A DNA stretch of 23,175 nucleotides from an uncultured Verrucomicrobia subdivision 3 bacterium. Its GTDB lineage: Bacteria > Verrucomicrobiota > Verrucomicrobiia > Limisphaerales > DASXHY01. The stretch covers positions 1 to 23,175 of the forward strand of contig CALBZA010000016.1 of NCBI GenBank assembly GCA_937890005.1. The letters are read 5' to 3'. Position numbers and translations under genes: made by a program. Shown here piece by piece: positions 1 through 7,540 of the stretch (position 1 is the first letter of the stretch; each line of letters opens with the position of its first letter). Below the pieces are notes generated by a model, which did not search any database, was not told the origin of the DNA, and was given only the letters and a program-made list of their open reading frames with translations.

Positions 1-23
1 GCGTGTGTCGTTGATGAACGGAA

Positions 24-69
24 CGCACCTGTCGGTGCGGAAATATGGGGCAAAGCGGCAGCTTTGCCC
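24..69. repeat. Two consecutive short hairpins, REP-like
   Basis: Two perfect inverted repeats sit side by side. One has arms CGCACC/GGTGCG at 24-29 and 34-39 with a 4-nt loop. The other has arms GGGCAAAGC/GCTTTGCCC at 48-56 and 61-69 with a 4-nt loop. Neither is followed by a T-run, so an intrinsic terminator for an off-window gene is unlikely. Paired G+C-rich hairpins outside genes are typical of REP-like elements. Whether this one is repeated elsewhere in the genome cannot be seen here. Confidence 0.45.
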
Positions 70-156
70 TACCTATGTCGGTGGGGGCGGAGCGCGCAGC
101 ATATCGCGCGGGGAAAGAGCCTCAAAAACCGGAATCGGCGGAATGTCGTAACTTCT

Positions 157-173
157 GATCATTGGAAATGATC
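157..173. promoter_or_regulatory. Operator-like inverted repeat upstream of the pectate lyase
   Basis: A perfect 7-bp inverted repeat (GATCATT, 3-nt spacer GGA, AATGATC) ends 32 nt before the chosen ATG of the pectate lyase gene. Its size, symmetry and position fit a dimeric repressor or activator site for a carbohydrate-utilisation gene. No regulator gene is adjacent and no convincing -35/-10 pair is visible, so the role is inferred from symmetry and position only. Confidence 0.3.
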
Positions 174-205
174 TATTGCCGTGTCCCGTTCCCAGTTTGA
201 CGACA

Positions 206-1525
206 ATGAAGAAGAAACTTTGCTTCCTGGCTGTTGCAAAAGCGGTGTTGTTGCTGCTGATGTTGCAGCCGTTTTCTCTCGTAGCGGAAATCATCGGAAC
301 GAACACAGCCGCCTCGCCGTTGACCTTCGAGAGAATTGAAGCGTTGCCGGAATCCGAACGGCAGGCGTGGAGAGATTATCTCGAACGATCGGTCCGTCAG
401 CGGAAGGAGGATCAGGATGCATTTCGGCGGGAATTGCAGGAGCATAAAATTCCGAAAGCGTCGGTTCCAACTGAGACGAGTTCGAGAAGGGGCGTTCCGC
501 TGGGGCGTCCGGCGGAGTGGTATGGCAGCGCGGAAGCTCAGCGCATTGCGTCCAACATCGTCACTTTCCAGACGCCGGCTGGTGGGTGGAGCAAGAACAT
601 GGACATGATCAGCAAACCGCGTTCGCCCGGAATGTTCTACGCGCCGGCCAATGCTTCGCGATTTCAATCCGTGGCCGATTTCGACATTCCTCAAAATGGA
701 TGGAGCTATGTGGGCACCATCGACAATGAGGGAACAACATTGCAACTTCGGTTCCTCGCACGGGTCATCTCGGCTTCGGCGAATCAACCCGTACTGAAAG
801 AGAGCTTCCTTCGCGGACTCAATTACCTTTTCAACGCGCAATATCCGAATGGCGGCTGGCCGCAGGTCTGGCCGTTGGATGGCGGTTATCACGATGCCGT
901 CACGTTCAATGACAACGCCGTTGTGAACGTGATGAATCTGTTGTGGGAAGTTTCGCGAGGAACTGACACTTACGCCTTTGTTCCCGAAGATTACCGCCGC
1001 CGGGCGTCCAACGTGTTTTCGAACGGCCTGCGTTGCGTGCTTGCGTCGCAGGTGATTGTGGATGGACAACGCACCGTCTGGCCGCAGCAATGCGATGCCC
1101 TGACGCTTCAGCCGACTTCCGCCCGGAATTTCGAAATGAGTTCGCTGGCGTCGATGGAAAGTGCGGCGATGGTAAGGTTCCTGATGCGTCTGTCCGAACC
1201 GGGACGGGACATCATTCAAGCGGTGGACGGAGCGATCAACTGGTTTGAGAAAACAGCCATCAGGGACAAAGCTTATCGCTCCACCGGACCCGCGGGACGA
1301 TTCCTCGTGGATTCGCCTGGAAGCGGTCCGATCTGGGCGCGCTACTACGAGGTGGGAACGAACCGGCCGCTGTTCGGTGATCGCGACAAAACGATTCACG
1401 ATCGTATCGATGAAATTTCGAGCGAACGAAGGGCGGGATATGCATGGTTTACGGGAAATCCTGCTGAAATCATCAAGGATTACGCGCAGTGGCGCAGGCA
1501 GCACGTCGAGAAGGTGAATCCGTAA
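206..1525 (+). CDS. Secreted pectate lyase, polysaccharide lyase family 10 (PelA type)
   Basis: Predicted to cleave de-esterified pectin (polygalacturonate) by beta-elimination outside the cytoplasm. The start is the ATG at 206, because it opens a textbook signal peptide: MKKK, then a hydrophobic stretch to about residue 25, with likely cleavage near SLVA at 24-27. An in-frame TTG 30 nt upstream would bury that signal. The 439-residue product shows PL10 hallmarks: GGWSKN near 126-131, TIDNEGTT at 171-178, NGGWPQVWP at 215-223, the Asp-Asn pair in TFNDNA (D236/N237), and arginine-rich segments GPIWARYYE (374-382) and DRIDEISSERR (399-409) in the region where the family's catalytic arginines lie. 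No carbohydrate-binding module, transporter or regulator is attached or adjacent, so it appears to be a stand-alone plant-polymer lyase. No strong Shine-Dalgarno is seen. Confidence 0.9.
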   Translation: MKKKLCFLAVAKAVLLLLMLQPFSLVAEIIGTNTAASPLTFERIEALPESERQAWRDYLERSVRQRKEDQDAFRRELQEHKIPKASVPTETSSRRGVPLGRPAEWYGSAEAQRIASNIVTFQTPAGGWSKNMDMISKPRSPGMFYAPANASRFQSVADFDIPQNGWSYVGTIDNEGTTLQLRFLARVISASANQPVLKESFLRGLNYLFNAQYPNGGWPQVWPLDGGYHDAVTFNDNAVVNVMNLLWEVSRGTDTYAFVPEDYRRRASNVFSNGLRCVLASQVIVDGQRTVWPQQCDALTLQPTSARNFEMSSLASMESAAMVRFLMRLSEPGRDIIQAVDGAINWFEKTAIRDKAYRSTGPAGRFLVDSPGSGPIWARYYEVGTNRPLFGDRDKTIHDRIDEISSERRAGYAWFTGNPAEIIKDYAQWRRQHVEKVNP

Positions 1526-1643
1526 TTTCCGGTGGCACTTTCCCGTGCGGTGTCTTTCAAAGAACATTTCATGGCCGGGTGTCCCAATTGCGCCCTTTGG
1601 CCCGCCTTCAGTCCAAAACTCCCTTGCGTTTCCGCAAACCCTC

Positions 1644-1657
1644 GTGAAAACTTTCAC
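1644..1657. promoter_or_regulatory. Palindrome just upstream of the aminotransferase start
   Basis: GTGAAA-AC-TTTCAC is a perfect 6-bp inverted repeat ending 8 nt before the ATG at 1666. A second small hairpin, TTGCG-TTTC-CGCAA, lies at 1624-1637. The leader has no Shine-Dalgarno-like purine run. The pair could be an operator or a leader structure affecting initiation; nothing more can be said from sequence. Confidence 0.25.
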
Positions 1658-1665
1658 AAGCTTTT

Positions 1666-2754
1666 ATGGCACATGTGAAATTGCATATTCCGGGACCGGT
1701 CGAGGTGAGCGAGAAGACGTTCAAGGCTCTTACGTCGCCAATGATTGGTCATCGCGGGCAGGGATTTAAGGATCTTTACGCGAAAATTCAGCCTCAGCTT
1801 CAGCAGCTGCTCTCCACGAAGCAGCTCGTTTATCTCTCCACCTCGTCCGCCTGGGGTGTGATGGAAGGCTCCATCCGGAATCTGGTCACAAAGAAGGTGC
1901 TCAACTGCATGTGCGGCGCGTTCTCGGACAAGTGGCTCGATGTCTCCAAACGCTGCGGCAAGGAAGCGGAAGCGTTGCAGGTTCCATGGGGCTCGCCGAT
2001 CCGCGCGTCTGAAATCGACAAGAAACTCGCGACCGGCCAGTTCGATGCAATCACGCTGATTCACAACGAAACTTCCACCGGTGTGATGAGCCCGCTGGCG
2101 GAAATTGCCGAGCTGAAGAAGAAATATCCCGACGTCATGTTCATCGTCGATGCGGTCAGTTCGATGACTGCAGTGCCGCTGAAGTTTGACGAGCTGGGAA
2201 TTGACGTCCTGCTCGCCGGCACGCAAAAGGCATTTGCGTTGCCGCCCGGACTCGCGGTGTTCGTCTGCTCGCCTGCGGCGCTTGCGAAGGCGGCGACGGT
2301 GAAGGATCGCGGGTATTACTTCGACTTCGCTGAGTTCCAGAAGAACGCCGAGCAGAGCATGACACCGAGCACGCCGAGCATCAGCCACGTTTTTGCGCTG
2401 GGATCGAAGCTCGACGAGTTCTTCGCGGAAGGCCTTGAGAATCGCTACGCACGGCATCAGAAGACCAACAAGCTTGTCCGCGACTGGGCGGCGAAGCATG
2501 GGTTCACGCTGTTCCCGGATGCGGGATTTGAATCGCTCACGTTGACTTGCGTGAACAACGGTGCAAAGCCGGGCGGCCGCACGGTGGACGTGCCAAAGCT
2601 CCAGAAACTCGTGAAAGACCATGGCTTCCTGATCGATGGCGGTTACGGAAAGATCAAGGGAACCACGTTCCGCATTTCGAACATGGGCGACGAGACCGAA
2701 GCTTCGATGCAGCCTCTGCTGAACGCGCTCGACGAAGCGATGAAACAGCTTTGA
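1666..2754 (+). CDS. PLP-dependent class V aminotransferase (alanine-glyoxylate / serine-pyruvate type)
   Basis: Fold-type I, PLP-dependent transaminase of the class V group, probably moving amino groups between alanine or serine and glyoxylate or pyruvate in the cytosol. The 362-residue length is normal for the family. The start region GPVEV and the GHRGQ near residue 28 match the usual opening of this group. D162 in the IVDAVSS motif should contact the pyridine nitrogen. K188 in AGTQKAF is the expected Schiff-base lysine. The glycine/serine-rich stretch at 58-68 and TPSTPSI at 233-239 are the cofactor- and substrate-side segments. An FRISNMG motif near 336-342 carries the carboxylate-binding arginine. 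It is transcribed alone and ends in a clear terminator. Exact substrates cannot be told from sequence; serine or phosphonate-linked substrates remain possible. Confidence 0.85.
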   Translation: MAHVKLHIPGPVEVSEKTFKALTSPMIGHRGQGFKDLYAKIQPQLQQLLSTKQLVYLSTSSAWGVMEGSIRNLVTKKVLNCMCGAFSDKWLDVSKRCGKEAEALQVPWGSPIRASEIDKKLATGQFDAITLIHNETSTGVMSPLAEIAELKKKYPDVMFIVDAVSSMTAVPLKFDELGIDVLLAGTQKAFALPPGLAVFVCSPAALAKAATVKDRGYYFDFAEFQKNAEQSMTPSTPSISHVFALGSKLDEFFAEGLENRYARHQKTNKLVRDWAAKHGFTLFPDAGFESLTLTCVNNGAKPGGRTVDVPKLQKLVKDHGFLIDGGYGKIKGTTFRISNMGDETEASMQPLLNALDEAMKQL

Positions 2755-2769
2755 TCGAGGCAATTTCAG

Positions 2770-2810
2770 AAGCCCCTTCGCTATCGAGGCGGAGGGGCTT
2801 TTTTATTTTT
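2770..2810 (+). terminator. Intrinsic terminator after the aminotransferase
   Basis: An 11-bp stem with a single G-T wobble joins 2770-2780 (AAGCCCCTTCG) to 2790-2800 (CGGAGGGGCTT), with a 9-nt loop. It runs straight into a T-rich tract (2799-2810). It lies 16 nt after the aminotransferase stop and is the best rho-independent terminator in the window. Confidence 0.85.
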
Positions 2811-3009
2811 GATTTTATGTTTGGCGATTGATGATTTGGACGACTGCGAATTCGGGTTTGCGACGGTGTTTTTCGTCGCATCGATGAAGTGGTTGGAAAC
2901 GGCTCTCTGCAACTCAGTCCGGTTTTCACCGCGCTGAAGAGGCGGTGTTAATGAGAGTTTTTGCGTGACTGGAATGACGAGTTTTCCTGCGACGAAAGGG
3001 AACTTCCCG
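2811..3009. other. Non-coding stretch upstream of the TM2 gene
   Basis: This is the main part of a roughly 300-base gap between the aminotransferase and the TM2 gene. It starts A+T-rich (2801-2825). It contains a 6-bp hairpin GCGACG/CGTCGC at 2860-2865 and 2874-2879. It ends with the palindrome GGGAA-C-TTCCC at 2998-3008, directly before a -35-like hexamer. Open frames crossing it lack recognisable motifs and I do not consider them genes. Confidence 0.5.
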
Positions 3010-3038
3010 TTGACGCTTCGGGACAACACGTGTATTGG
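3010..3038 (+). promoter_or_regulatory. Candidate sigma-70 type promoter of the TM2 gene
   Basis: TTGACG at 3010-3015, a 17-nt spacer and TATTGG at 3033-3038 form a good housekeeping-type promoter. It ends 22 nt before the TM2 start codon and its well-placed ribosome site. The palindrome GGGAACTTCCC abuts its upstream edge and could be an operator. Confidence 0.45.
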
Positions 3039-3060
3039 GGAGCGCGAGAAAGGAACTTCT

Positions 3061-3309
3061 ATGAGCGACAAACCAGCAGGAGCGGAAAAGAAAATTACGG
3101 CCGGAATCTGCGGGATTCTTCTCGGCGGATTTGGGGTTCACAAGTTCATCCTCGGATATACCAAAGAAGGCATCATCCAGATTGTCATCACGATCTGCAC
3201 CTGCGGCTTTGGCAGCCTTGTGGGACTGATCGAAGGCATCATCTATCTCACCAAGAGCGACGAAGAATTCGTCCGCACCTACGTTCAGAATAAAAAGGGC
3301 TGGTTCTGA
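3061..3309 (+). CDS. Small TM2-domain membrane protein
   Basis: An 82-residue inner-membrane protein consisting almost entirely of one TM2 domain: two hydrophobic helices joined by a short loop. The start at 3061 is supported by AAAGGA about 7 nt upstream and a candidate promoter before it. An earlier in-frame start near 2965 would add an uncharged, unconserved leader that overlaps that promoter. Typical TM2 features are visible: GGFGVHKFILGY at about 20-31 opens helix 1, GFGSLVGLIEGIIYL at about 43-57 forms helix 2, and SDEEFVRTY follows. TM2 proteins are widespread and have no agreed bacterial function; no partner gene is adjacent here. Confidence 0.85.
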   Translation: MSDKPAGAEKKITAGICGILLGGFGVHKFILGYTKEGIIQIVITICTCGFGSLVGLIEGIIYLTKSDEEFVRTYVQNKKGWF

Positions 3310-3330
3310 GCTGAATTCGCTTGGGGCAGC

Positions 3331-3395
3331 TGGGGTGCTCTGCAGCCGGCTGTCTTGTGCCCAGGCTTCAAGCCGACCGGCGGGCGACTTTCAAT
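3331..3395. repeat. REP-like palindromic segment between the TM2 and methyltransferase genes
   Basis: The stretch contains a perfect 10-bp palindrome CAGCCGGCTG (3343-3352) followed by GGCTT-C-AAGCC (3364-3374) and a G+C-rich tail. It is technically readable as the start of the next gene's frame, but the encoded residues do not resemble the methyltransferase family. Its look is that of a dispersed intergenic repeat; copy number in the genome is unknown. Confidence 0.3.
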
Positions 3396-3428
3396 GTTCG
3401 TCTCCCGAGGCTTGCTTCGTTTTCGTCA

Positions 3429-4319
3429 GTGGCTTTCGACAACAAATACCGGCTCCGACTTCTTTCGAACGGGAGCCACAGTGTTCATTCGCTTGCCGAT
3501 GACGAAACGTTTCATCCTGGGATCGGGCCGGTTGCTGAAGCGGAGGCTTTGTATGTTCGCCAGCTCCGACTCATCGATCGCGCGAATGCCAAGCCGGAAC
3601 CATTTGTTCTTTGGGATGTCGGTCTCGGGGCTGCTGCCAATGCGCTGACCGCGATTCGCCTGATTACAGAGTCAGTTCCTTGTTCAAACGCGCTTCGACA
3701 GCTTCGAATTATCAGCTTCGATCAGACCCTCGATGCCGCAGCATTCGCGCTTCAGCACGCAGCAGAGCTTGTTTATCCGACTCCCTTCGCCATGAGTCTT
3801 CAGAAGCTGATCGAACAGGGTCACGTCGTGTTCACTTCTGGAAAATGGGAAGCGCGTTGGACTGTTCTGCTCGGCGACTTTCCGTCCTGGATCAGGAAAG
3901 TGTCGGACGAACGGATGCCTGCCGATGTTGAGCCGCCACATGCGATTCTCTTCGACCCACATTCGCCGCGAAAAAATCCAGCGATGTGGACGGTGTCGTT
4001 GTTCTCCGATCTTTTTCGCGCGCTCGATCCAACTCGTCCTTGTTCGCTTGCGAACTTCACGCGCAGCACACTGGCGCGTGCGGCAATGTTGCTGGGCGGA
4101 TTTTATGTCGGCGCGGGGCATCCGAGTGGAATGAAGGAGGAAACCACCGTGGCGGCGAATCGTCTTGAGCTGATCGAAGAACCGCTCGACGAACGCTGGC
4201 TTCAGCGCGCCGAACGTTCCGACAGCGCGGAGCCGCTCTGGGAATCGGTCTATCGACAATCGCCGCTTCGACCGGAAACGCTCCGTCAGCTGCGCGAGCA
4301 TCCGCAGTTCAAACGCTAA
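3429..4319 (+). CDS. mnmD: tRNA wobble-uridine methyltransferase, MnmD / MnmC N-domain type (DUF752)
   Basis: Predicted SAM-dependent methyltransferase completing the 5-methylaminomethyl(-2-thio)uridine modification at tRNA position 34. The 296-residue product opens with the family's entry motif (YRLRLLSNGSHSVHSL, then ETFHPGIGPVAEA around 27-38). The SAM-binding segment LWDVGLGAAANAL is at 61-73 and the catalytic-region motif LFDPHSPRKNPAMW at 174-187. A conserved tail is TFTR-like (NFTRSTLARAAMLLGGF, 209-225). The C-terminal FAD oxidase half found in fused MnmC enzymes is absent, so this is the stand-alone form. The start is uncertain. GTG at 3429 is chosen because similarity begins there; an in-frame TTG at 3321 or GTG at 3357 would translate a repeat-like region, and none has a good ribosome site. 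Its stop is 11 nt from that of the convergent reductase gene. Confidence 0.75.
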   Translation: MAFDNKYRLRLLSNGSHSVHSLADDETFHPGIGPVAEAEALYVRQLRLIDRANAKPEPFVLWDVGLGAAANALTAIRLITESVPCSNALRQLRIISFDQTLDAAAFALQHAAELVYPTPFAMSLQKLIEQGHVVFTSGKWEARWTVLLGDFPSWIRKVSDERMPADVEPPHAILFDPHSPRKNPAMWTVSLFSDLFRALDPTRPCSLANFTRSTLARAAMLLGGFYVGAGHPSGMKEETTVAANRLELIEEPLDERWLQRAERSDSAEPLWESVYRQSPLRPETLRQLREHPQFKR

Positions 4320-4330
4320 ATCATCGTACG

Positions 4331-5287
4331 TTATGCCGGCTGCGGCTTGCCTTCGATCTCTTCGATCTCCGCCGGATTCAGCCGGAATTCCATCGCGCCG
4401 ATGGTGCCTTCGACCTGTTCGGGATTTCGTGCGCCGACAATGGCTCCTGTGACGGCGTTTTGCCGCAAGGTCCAGGCAATGGCCACTTCACCCGGCGAAC
4501 GTCCGTGGCGTTTTCCAACCGAGCGAAGCCGTTCAACCAGCGCGAGCGCCTGCGACAATTTCGGTTCCTGGAAACGCTCGTTCTTTGTGCGCCAGTCGCT
4601 TTTCGGAAGAGACGCAAGGCGTTCGCGAGTCATGGCGCCGGTCAGAAGTCCGGATTCCATCGGCGAATAGACGATCGCCCCCACATGCTCGCGATGGCAC
4701 CAGGGCAGCTGGGATTTCTCGACGTCGCGGCGGATGAGAGAGTAGGGCGGCTGCAGCGATGTCACGGGCGCGATTTTATGCAGCTCTGTCAGTTCCTCCA
4801 CGGTGGCATTGCAAACGCCGATCCATCGAACGTTTCCTTCCTTCTGCAATGCGGCGAGCGTTTTCCAGCCTTCGATGGTTTCGTTGAGATCATCCGCGGT
4901 CCAATGAATTTGATACAGATCGATGACATCCGTTTTCAGCCGGCGCAAACTGGCTTCGCATTCGCGTCGGACGGAGTCGGCGATCAGAGAGTAGCCGACC
5001 TTCCCCTGCGAATCCCAAACCATGCCGCACTTGGTGAAAACGTAAGGCCGGTTTCCCTTCCATTCGCTCAACGCGCGCGCGACCACTTCCTCCGAATGGC
5101 CGAGACCGTAGATTGCCGCGGTGTCGATCCAGTTGATTCCGAGTTCCAGCGCGCGGTGAATTGCGGCAATCGACTGTGCGTCGTCCTGGCTGCCCCAGCC
5201 GAATTCCCAATCGCCACCGATCGCCCACGCACCGAAACCGATGGGTGTGATCCCAAGGTCTGAATTTCCCAAAGCCTTTTTGTTCAT
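4331..5287 (-). CDS. Aldo/keto reductase
   Basis: Cytosolic NAD(P)H-dependent oxidoreductase with a TIM-barrel fold, 318 residues. All four catalytic residues are visible: D55 and Y60 (in NWIDTAAIYG), K86 (FTKCG) and H128 (LYQIHW). The C-terminal cofactor segment with IVGARNPEQVEGT is also intact. The start is the ATG at 5287, because MNKKALGNSDL matches the usual beginning of the family; an ATG 18 nt further upstream is possible but adds an unlikely leader. A weak promoter-like pair (TTGTGC, 16 nt, TACGCT) ends only 6 nt before the chosen ATG. The substrate cannot be predicted. It follows uvsE on the same strand after 66 nt. Confidence 0.88.
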   Translation of the reverse strand: MNKKALGNSDLGITPIGFGAWAIGGDWEFGWGSQDDAQSIAAIHRALELGINWIDTAAIYGLGHSEEVVARALSEWKGNRPYVFTKCGMVWDSQGKVGYSLIADSVRRECEASLRRLKTDVIDLYQIHWTADDLNETIEGWKTLAALQKEGNVRWIGVCNATVEELTELHKIAPVTSLQPPYSLIRRDVEKSQLPWCHREHVGAIVYSPMESGLLTGAMTRERLASLPKSDWRTKNERFQEPKLSQALALVERLRSVGKRHGRSPGEVAIAWTLRQNAVTGAIVGARNPEQVEGTIGAMEFRLNPAEIEEIEGKPQPA

Positions 5288-5353
5288 GCGCGGAGCGTAG
5301 CACATAATGCGCGCGGCACAAAACGGAGGATGGGTTTGACGCGGTTCTGGAAA

Positions 5354-6322
5354 TCAGAATGCCAATTTCGATCGGGCTGGCCGCGTGCGGGAAAGTCGGC
5401 GCATTGAAAGTTCCTGTTGAAGTTTTTTAACAGCGAGTTCTTTCGCCTTTGCCTCCACTTCCACCGTCAGCGTCGTGTCGTTCCAGCAATCCGGCCAGTC
5501 GTGACTGTCGATGTAATCTGCGTGACGCGACGGATCGGGTCCGTTCCATCCTGCGATGGGACTGGATATGTGAAATAACGGCTCGCGTGTCCACGTCGCG
5601 GCAGCTCGGACTGTGGCTTCTTCCACGCTGAGATGGTCTTTCAGGCATCGATGATGATGAACGTCGTAAACCAGTGGGATGCCAGTGTCCGCACACACCG
5701 GGAGGAGATCGGATGGAGTGAAGACCCGGTCGTCGTTCTCAAGCGTCAGTTTGGAACGCACATTTTCCGGGAGCTGATCGATGCTCCTGCGCAAGGCCAG
5801 CAGTGAGGCTGGTTTGTTTCCGTATCCGCCACCGCCGTGCAGGTTGATGACATCGGCTCCGATCCATTCTGCGACTTCAGCTTGATACACCAGTTCCGCC
5901 ACAGAAGCGGCAACGGTTGTTGCTCGCGGCGAATTGAGGACGACGAACTGGTCCGGGTGAAAAGAAAGCCGAATCTGATTCTGCCGGGCGAACTCGCCGC
6001 ACGCGCGAAATGCAGCAACGATTTCCGACGCGAGCGGAAGTTGATCGATGCCGTAGCCAACCTCGGGATGCGTCTTCAGCGGAAGAATCTGGCTCGTGAT
6101 TCGGAATGCTCCTATTCCATTGGTGGCGCAGTATTGAAGTGCCAGCATGAGAGCTTCAGCATTGGCGCGGCACAGCTCCGCGAGATAAGCGAGGCGAGCT
6201 TTCGAATCTGTGCGGCGCAACATGGCTGCCGCGGTTGTCGTCCTGAACTTGATCGGTTCCTGGAAAAACTGGCAGCACAACCCAAGGCGAATGGCAGTCA
6301 GGGGATGGCGCCTGGGTTTCAT
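5354..6322 (-). CDS. uvsE: UV damage endonuclease UvsE (UVDE)
   Basis: A 322-residue metal-dependent repair enzyme that nicks DNA 5' of UV photoproducts, giving an excision route independent of UvrABC. Motifs for metal binding and catalysis appear in order: FRITSQILPL (73-82), SFHPDQFVVLNSP (120-132, H122), NLHGGGGYGNK (160-170, H162), LTLENDD (192-198, E195), VYDVHHHRC (218-226) and HADYID (267-272). The start at ATG 6322 places GLCCQF near the N-terminus as in homologues. GGAAAG lies directly before it. An upstream in-frame TTG at 6361 coincides with a -35-like TTGACT hexamer and is rejected as a start. The C-terminus (about 285-322) is basic and variable. The gene sits 84 nt behind the DAHP synthase gene; the pairing looks incidental. 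Confidence 0.9.
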   Translation of the reverse strand: MKPRRHPLTAIRLGLCCQFFQEPIKFRTTTAAAMLRRTDSKARLAYLAELCRANAEALMLALQYCATNGIGAFRITSQILPLKTHPEVGYGIDQLPLASEIVAAFRACGEFARQNQIRLSFHPDQFVVLNSPRATTVAASVAELVYQAEVAEWIGADVINLHGGGGYGNKPASLLALRRSIDQLPENVRSKLTLENDDRVFTPSDLLPVCADTGIPLVYDVHHHRCLKDHLSVEEATVRAAATWTREPLFHISSPIAGWNGPDPSRHADYIDSHDWPDCWNDTTLTVEVEAKAKELAVKKLQQELSMRRLSRTRPARSKLAF

Positions 6323-6406
6323 CTTTCCAGTGAACGTCGGACGAGCCCGGCGCCGAGTCAATGTGCTGTGCGGGACCGATAATCGAGCGGCGTTACGCCA
6401 CCTGCG

Positions 6407-7480
6407 TTAACGCGCCGCTGCGACTTCCTTCGACGCGCTTGAGAGTTTTTCAAATCCCCATCGGAGAATTCGCTCGGTGGTATCCCACGAAATGCACGCA
6501 TCCGTGATCGACACGCCGTAACGGAGATCGCATGGATTCTTCGGAATCGGCTGGGCGCCTTCCTGGAGATAGCTTTCGATCATTGCACCGATGAGCGATT
6601 TGGTTCCGCCGATGCGTTGTTCGATGATGCTTTTCCAGACATCTTCCTGCCGGGCGGGTTGTTTGCCGGAATTCGCATGGCTGCAATCGACCATCATCAC
6701 CGGACGCAACTTTGCCGCGGTCAACTTCGCTTCCGCATCGGCAATGCTCTTGGCGTCGTAATTTGTCTGCGTGCGGCCGCCACGAAGCACAACGTGGCCA
6801 TTGGGATTGCCGGTCGTGCGGACAATTGCTGTAAATCCATCCTGATCGATTCCGAGAAAACTGTGCGCAGTGCGCGCCGAATACATTGCATCCACGGCGA
6901 TCTGAAGGCTGCCGTCGGTGGCGTTCTTGAATCCGACCGGCATGGAAAGTCCGCTTGCCAGTTCACGATGCGTCTGGCTTTCGGTGGTGCGCGCCCCAAT
7001 CGCCGCCCATGAAATCAGGTCGGCAATGTATTGGGGAATGATGGGATCGAGAAATTCGGTGGCGGTGGGAATGCCCATCGCGGTGATGTCGAGCAACAAT
7101 CTGCGCGCGATCTTCAGTCCGGTTTCGATGTCCTGGCTGTTGTCCAGGTGCGGGTCGTTGATCAGTCCCTTCCAGCCGATGGTGGTGCGCGGTTTTTCGA
7201 AATAGACGCGCATCACAATTTCCATTTCGCTCGCGAATTCACGGCGCAGCGCGGCAAGGCGGGTGGCGTATTCCAGAGCGCCTTTTGTGTCATGGATGGA
7301 GCAGGGGCCGACCACCACGAGAAGGCGCGGATCTTCCTGGTGGAGAATGCGTGTCACCGCCTCGCGTCCACGTGCCACGGTTTCGCTGGCGGCGTCGGAG
7401 ACAGGCAATTCCGCCTTGAGTGCTCGCGGCGCCTGCAACCGAACGATTTCTTTTACATGTAAATCCTGAATACGGAACAT
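6407..7480 (-). CDS. 3-deoxy-7-phosphoheptulonate (DAHP) synthase, class I (AroF/G/H type)
   Basis: Catalyses the first step of the shikimate pathway, phosphoenolpyruvate plus erythrose 4-phosphate to DAHP, in the cytosol. The 357 residues align almost number for number with E. coli AroG: metal ligands C60 (GPCSIHD), H268 (DCSHANSG), E302 (GAMIES) and D327 (TDACISWD). Phosphate and substrate segments are RVYFEKPRTT (91-100) and GARTTESQTHR (162-172). The N-terminal 30 residues resemble the allosteric strand of feedback-regulated isozymes; which amino acid inhibits it cannot be told. The start is the ATG at 7480 (MFRIQDL); a 33-residue extension to 7579 would run into a repeat and is rejected. 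No tryptophan or tyrosine genes lie nearby. A 10-bp palindrome (6404-6413) covers the stop codon. Confidence 0.92.
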   Translation of the reverse strand: MFRIQDLHVKEIVRLQAPRALKAELPVSDAASETVARGREAVTRILHQEDPRLLVVVGPCSIHDTKGALEYATRLAALRREFASEMEIVMRVYFEKPRTTIGWKGLINDPHLDNSQDIETGLKIARRLLLDITAMGIPTATEFLDPIIPQYIADLISWAAIGARTTESQTHRELASGLSMPVGFKNATDGSLQIAVDAMYSARTAHSFLGIDQDGFTAIVRTTGNPNGHVVLRGGRTQTNYDAKSIADAEAKLTAAKLRPVMMVDCSHANSGKQPARQEDVWKSIIEQRIGGTKSLIGAMIESYLQEGAQPIPKNPCDLRYGVSITDACISWDTTERILRWGFEKLSSASKEVAAAR

Positions 7481-7540
7481 GGTCACCCAGTATAGGGAGG
7501 ACCGACCGGCGCGAAAGTTCAATTTAGGGGGCGACCTTTT

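Noticed and set aside
173..1657. Long open frame on the minus strand (494 codons) opposite the pectate lyase
   Set aside because: It is longer than the real gene but Arg/His-rich with no motif. The plus strand shows a signal peptide and complete PL10 motifs. It is a by-product of G+C-biased codon use.
1654..2763. Minus-strand open frame of 369 codons opposite the aminotransferase
   Set aside because: No domain pattern and Arg/His-rich composition; the plus-strand protein has the PLP lysine and all family motifs.
2781..3141. Short open frames on both strands between the aminotransferase and TM2 genes
   Set aside because: They span the terminator tail and promoter candidate, have no motif and no ribosome site.
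4460..5263. Plus-strand open frame opposite the aldo/keto reductase
   Set aside because: The minus strand has the complete catalytic tetrad, while this frame has no recognisable feature.
6386..6419. Hairpin AGCGGCG/CGCCGCT around the DAHP synthase stop as terminator
   Set aside because: The 20-nt loop and absence of a T-run on either strand make an intrinsic terminator unlikely.
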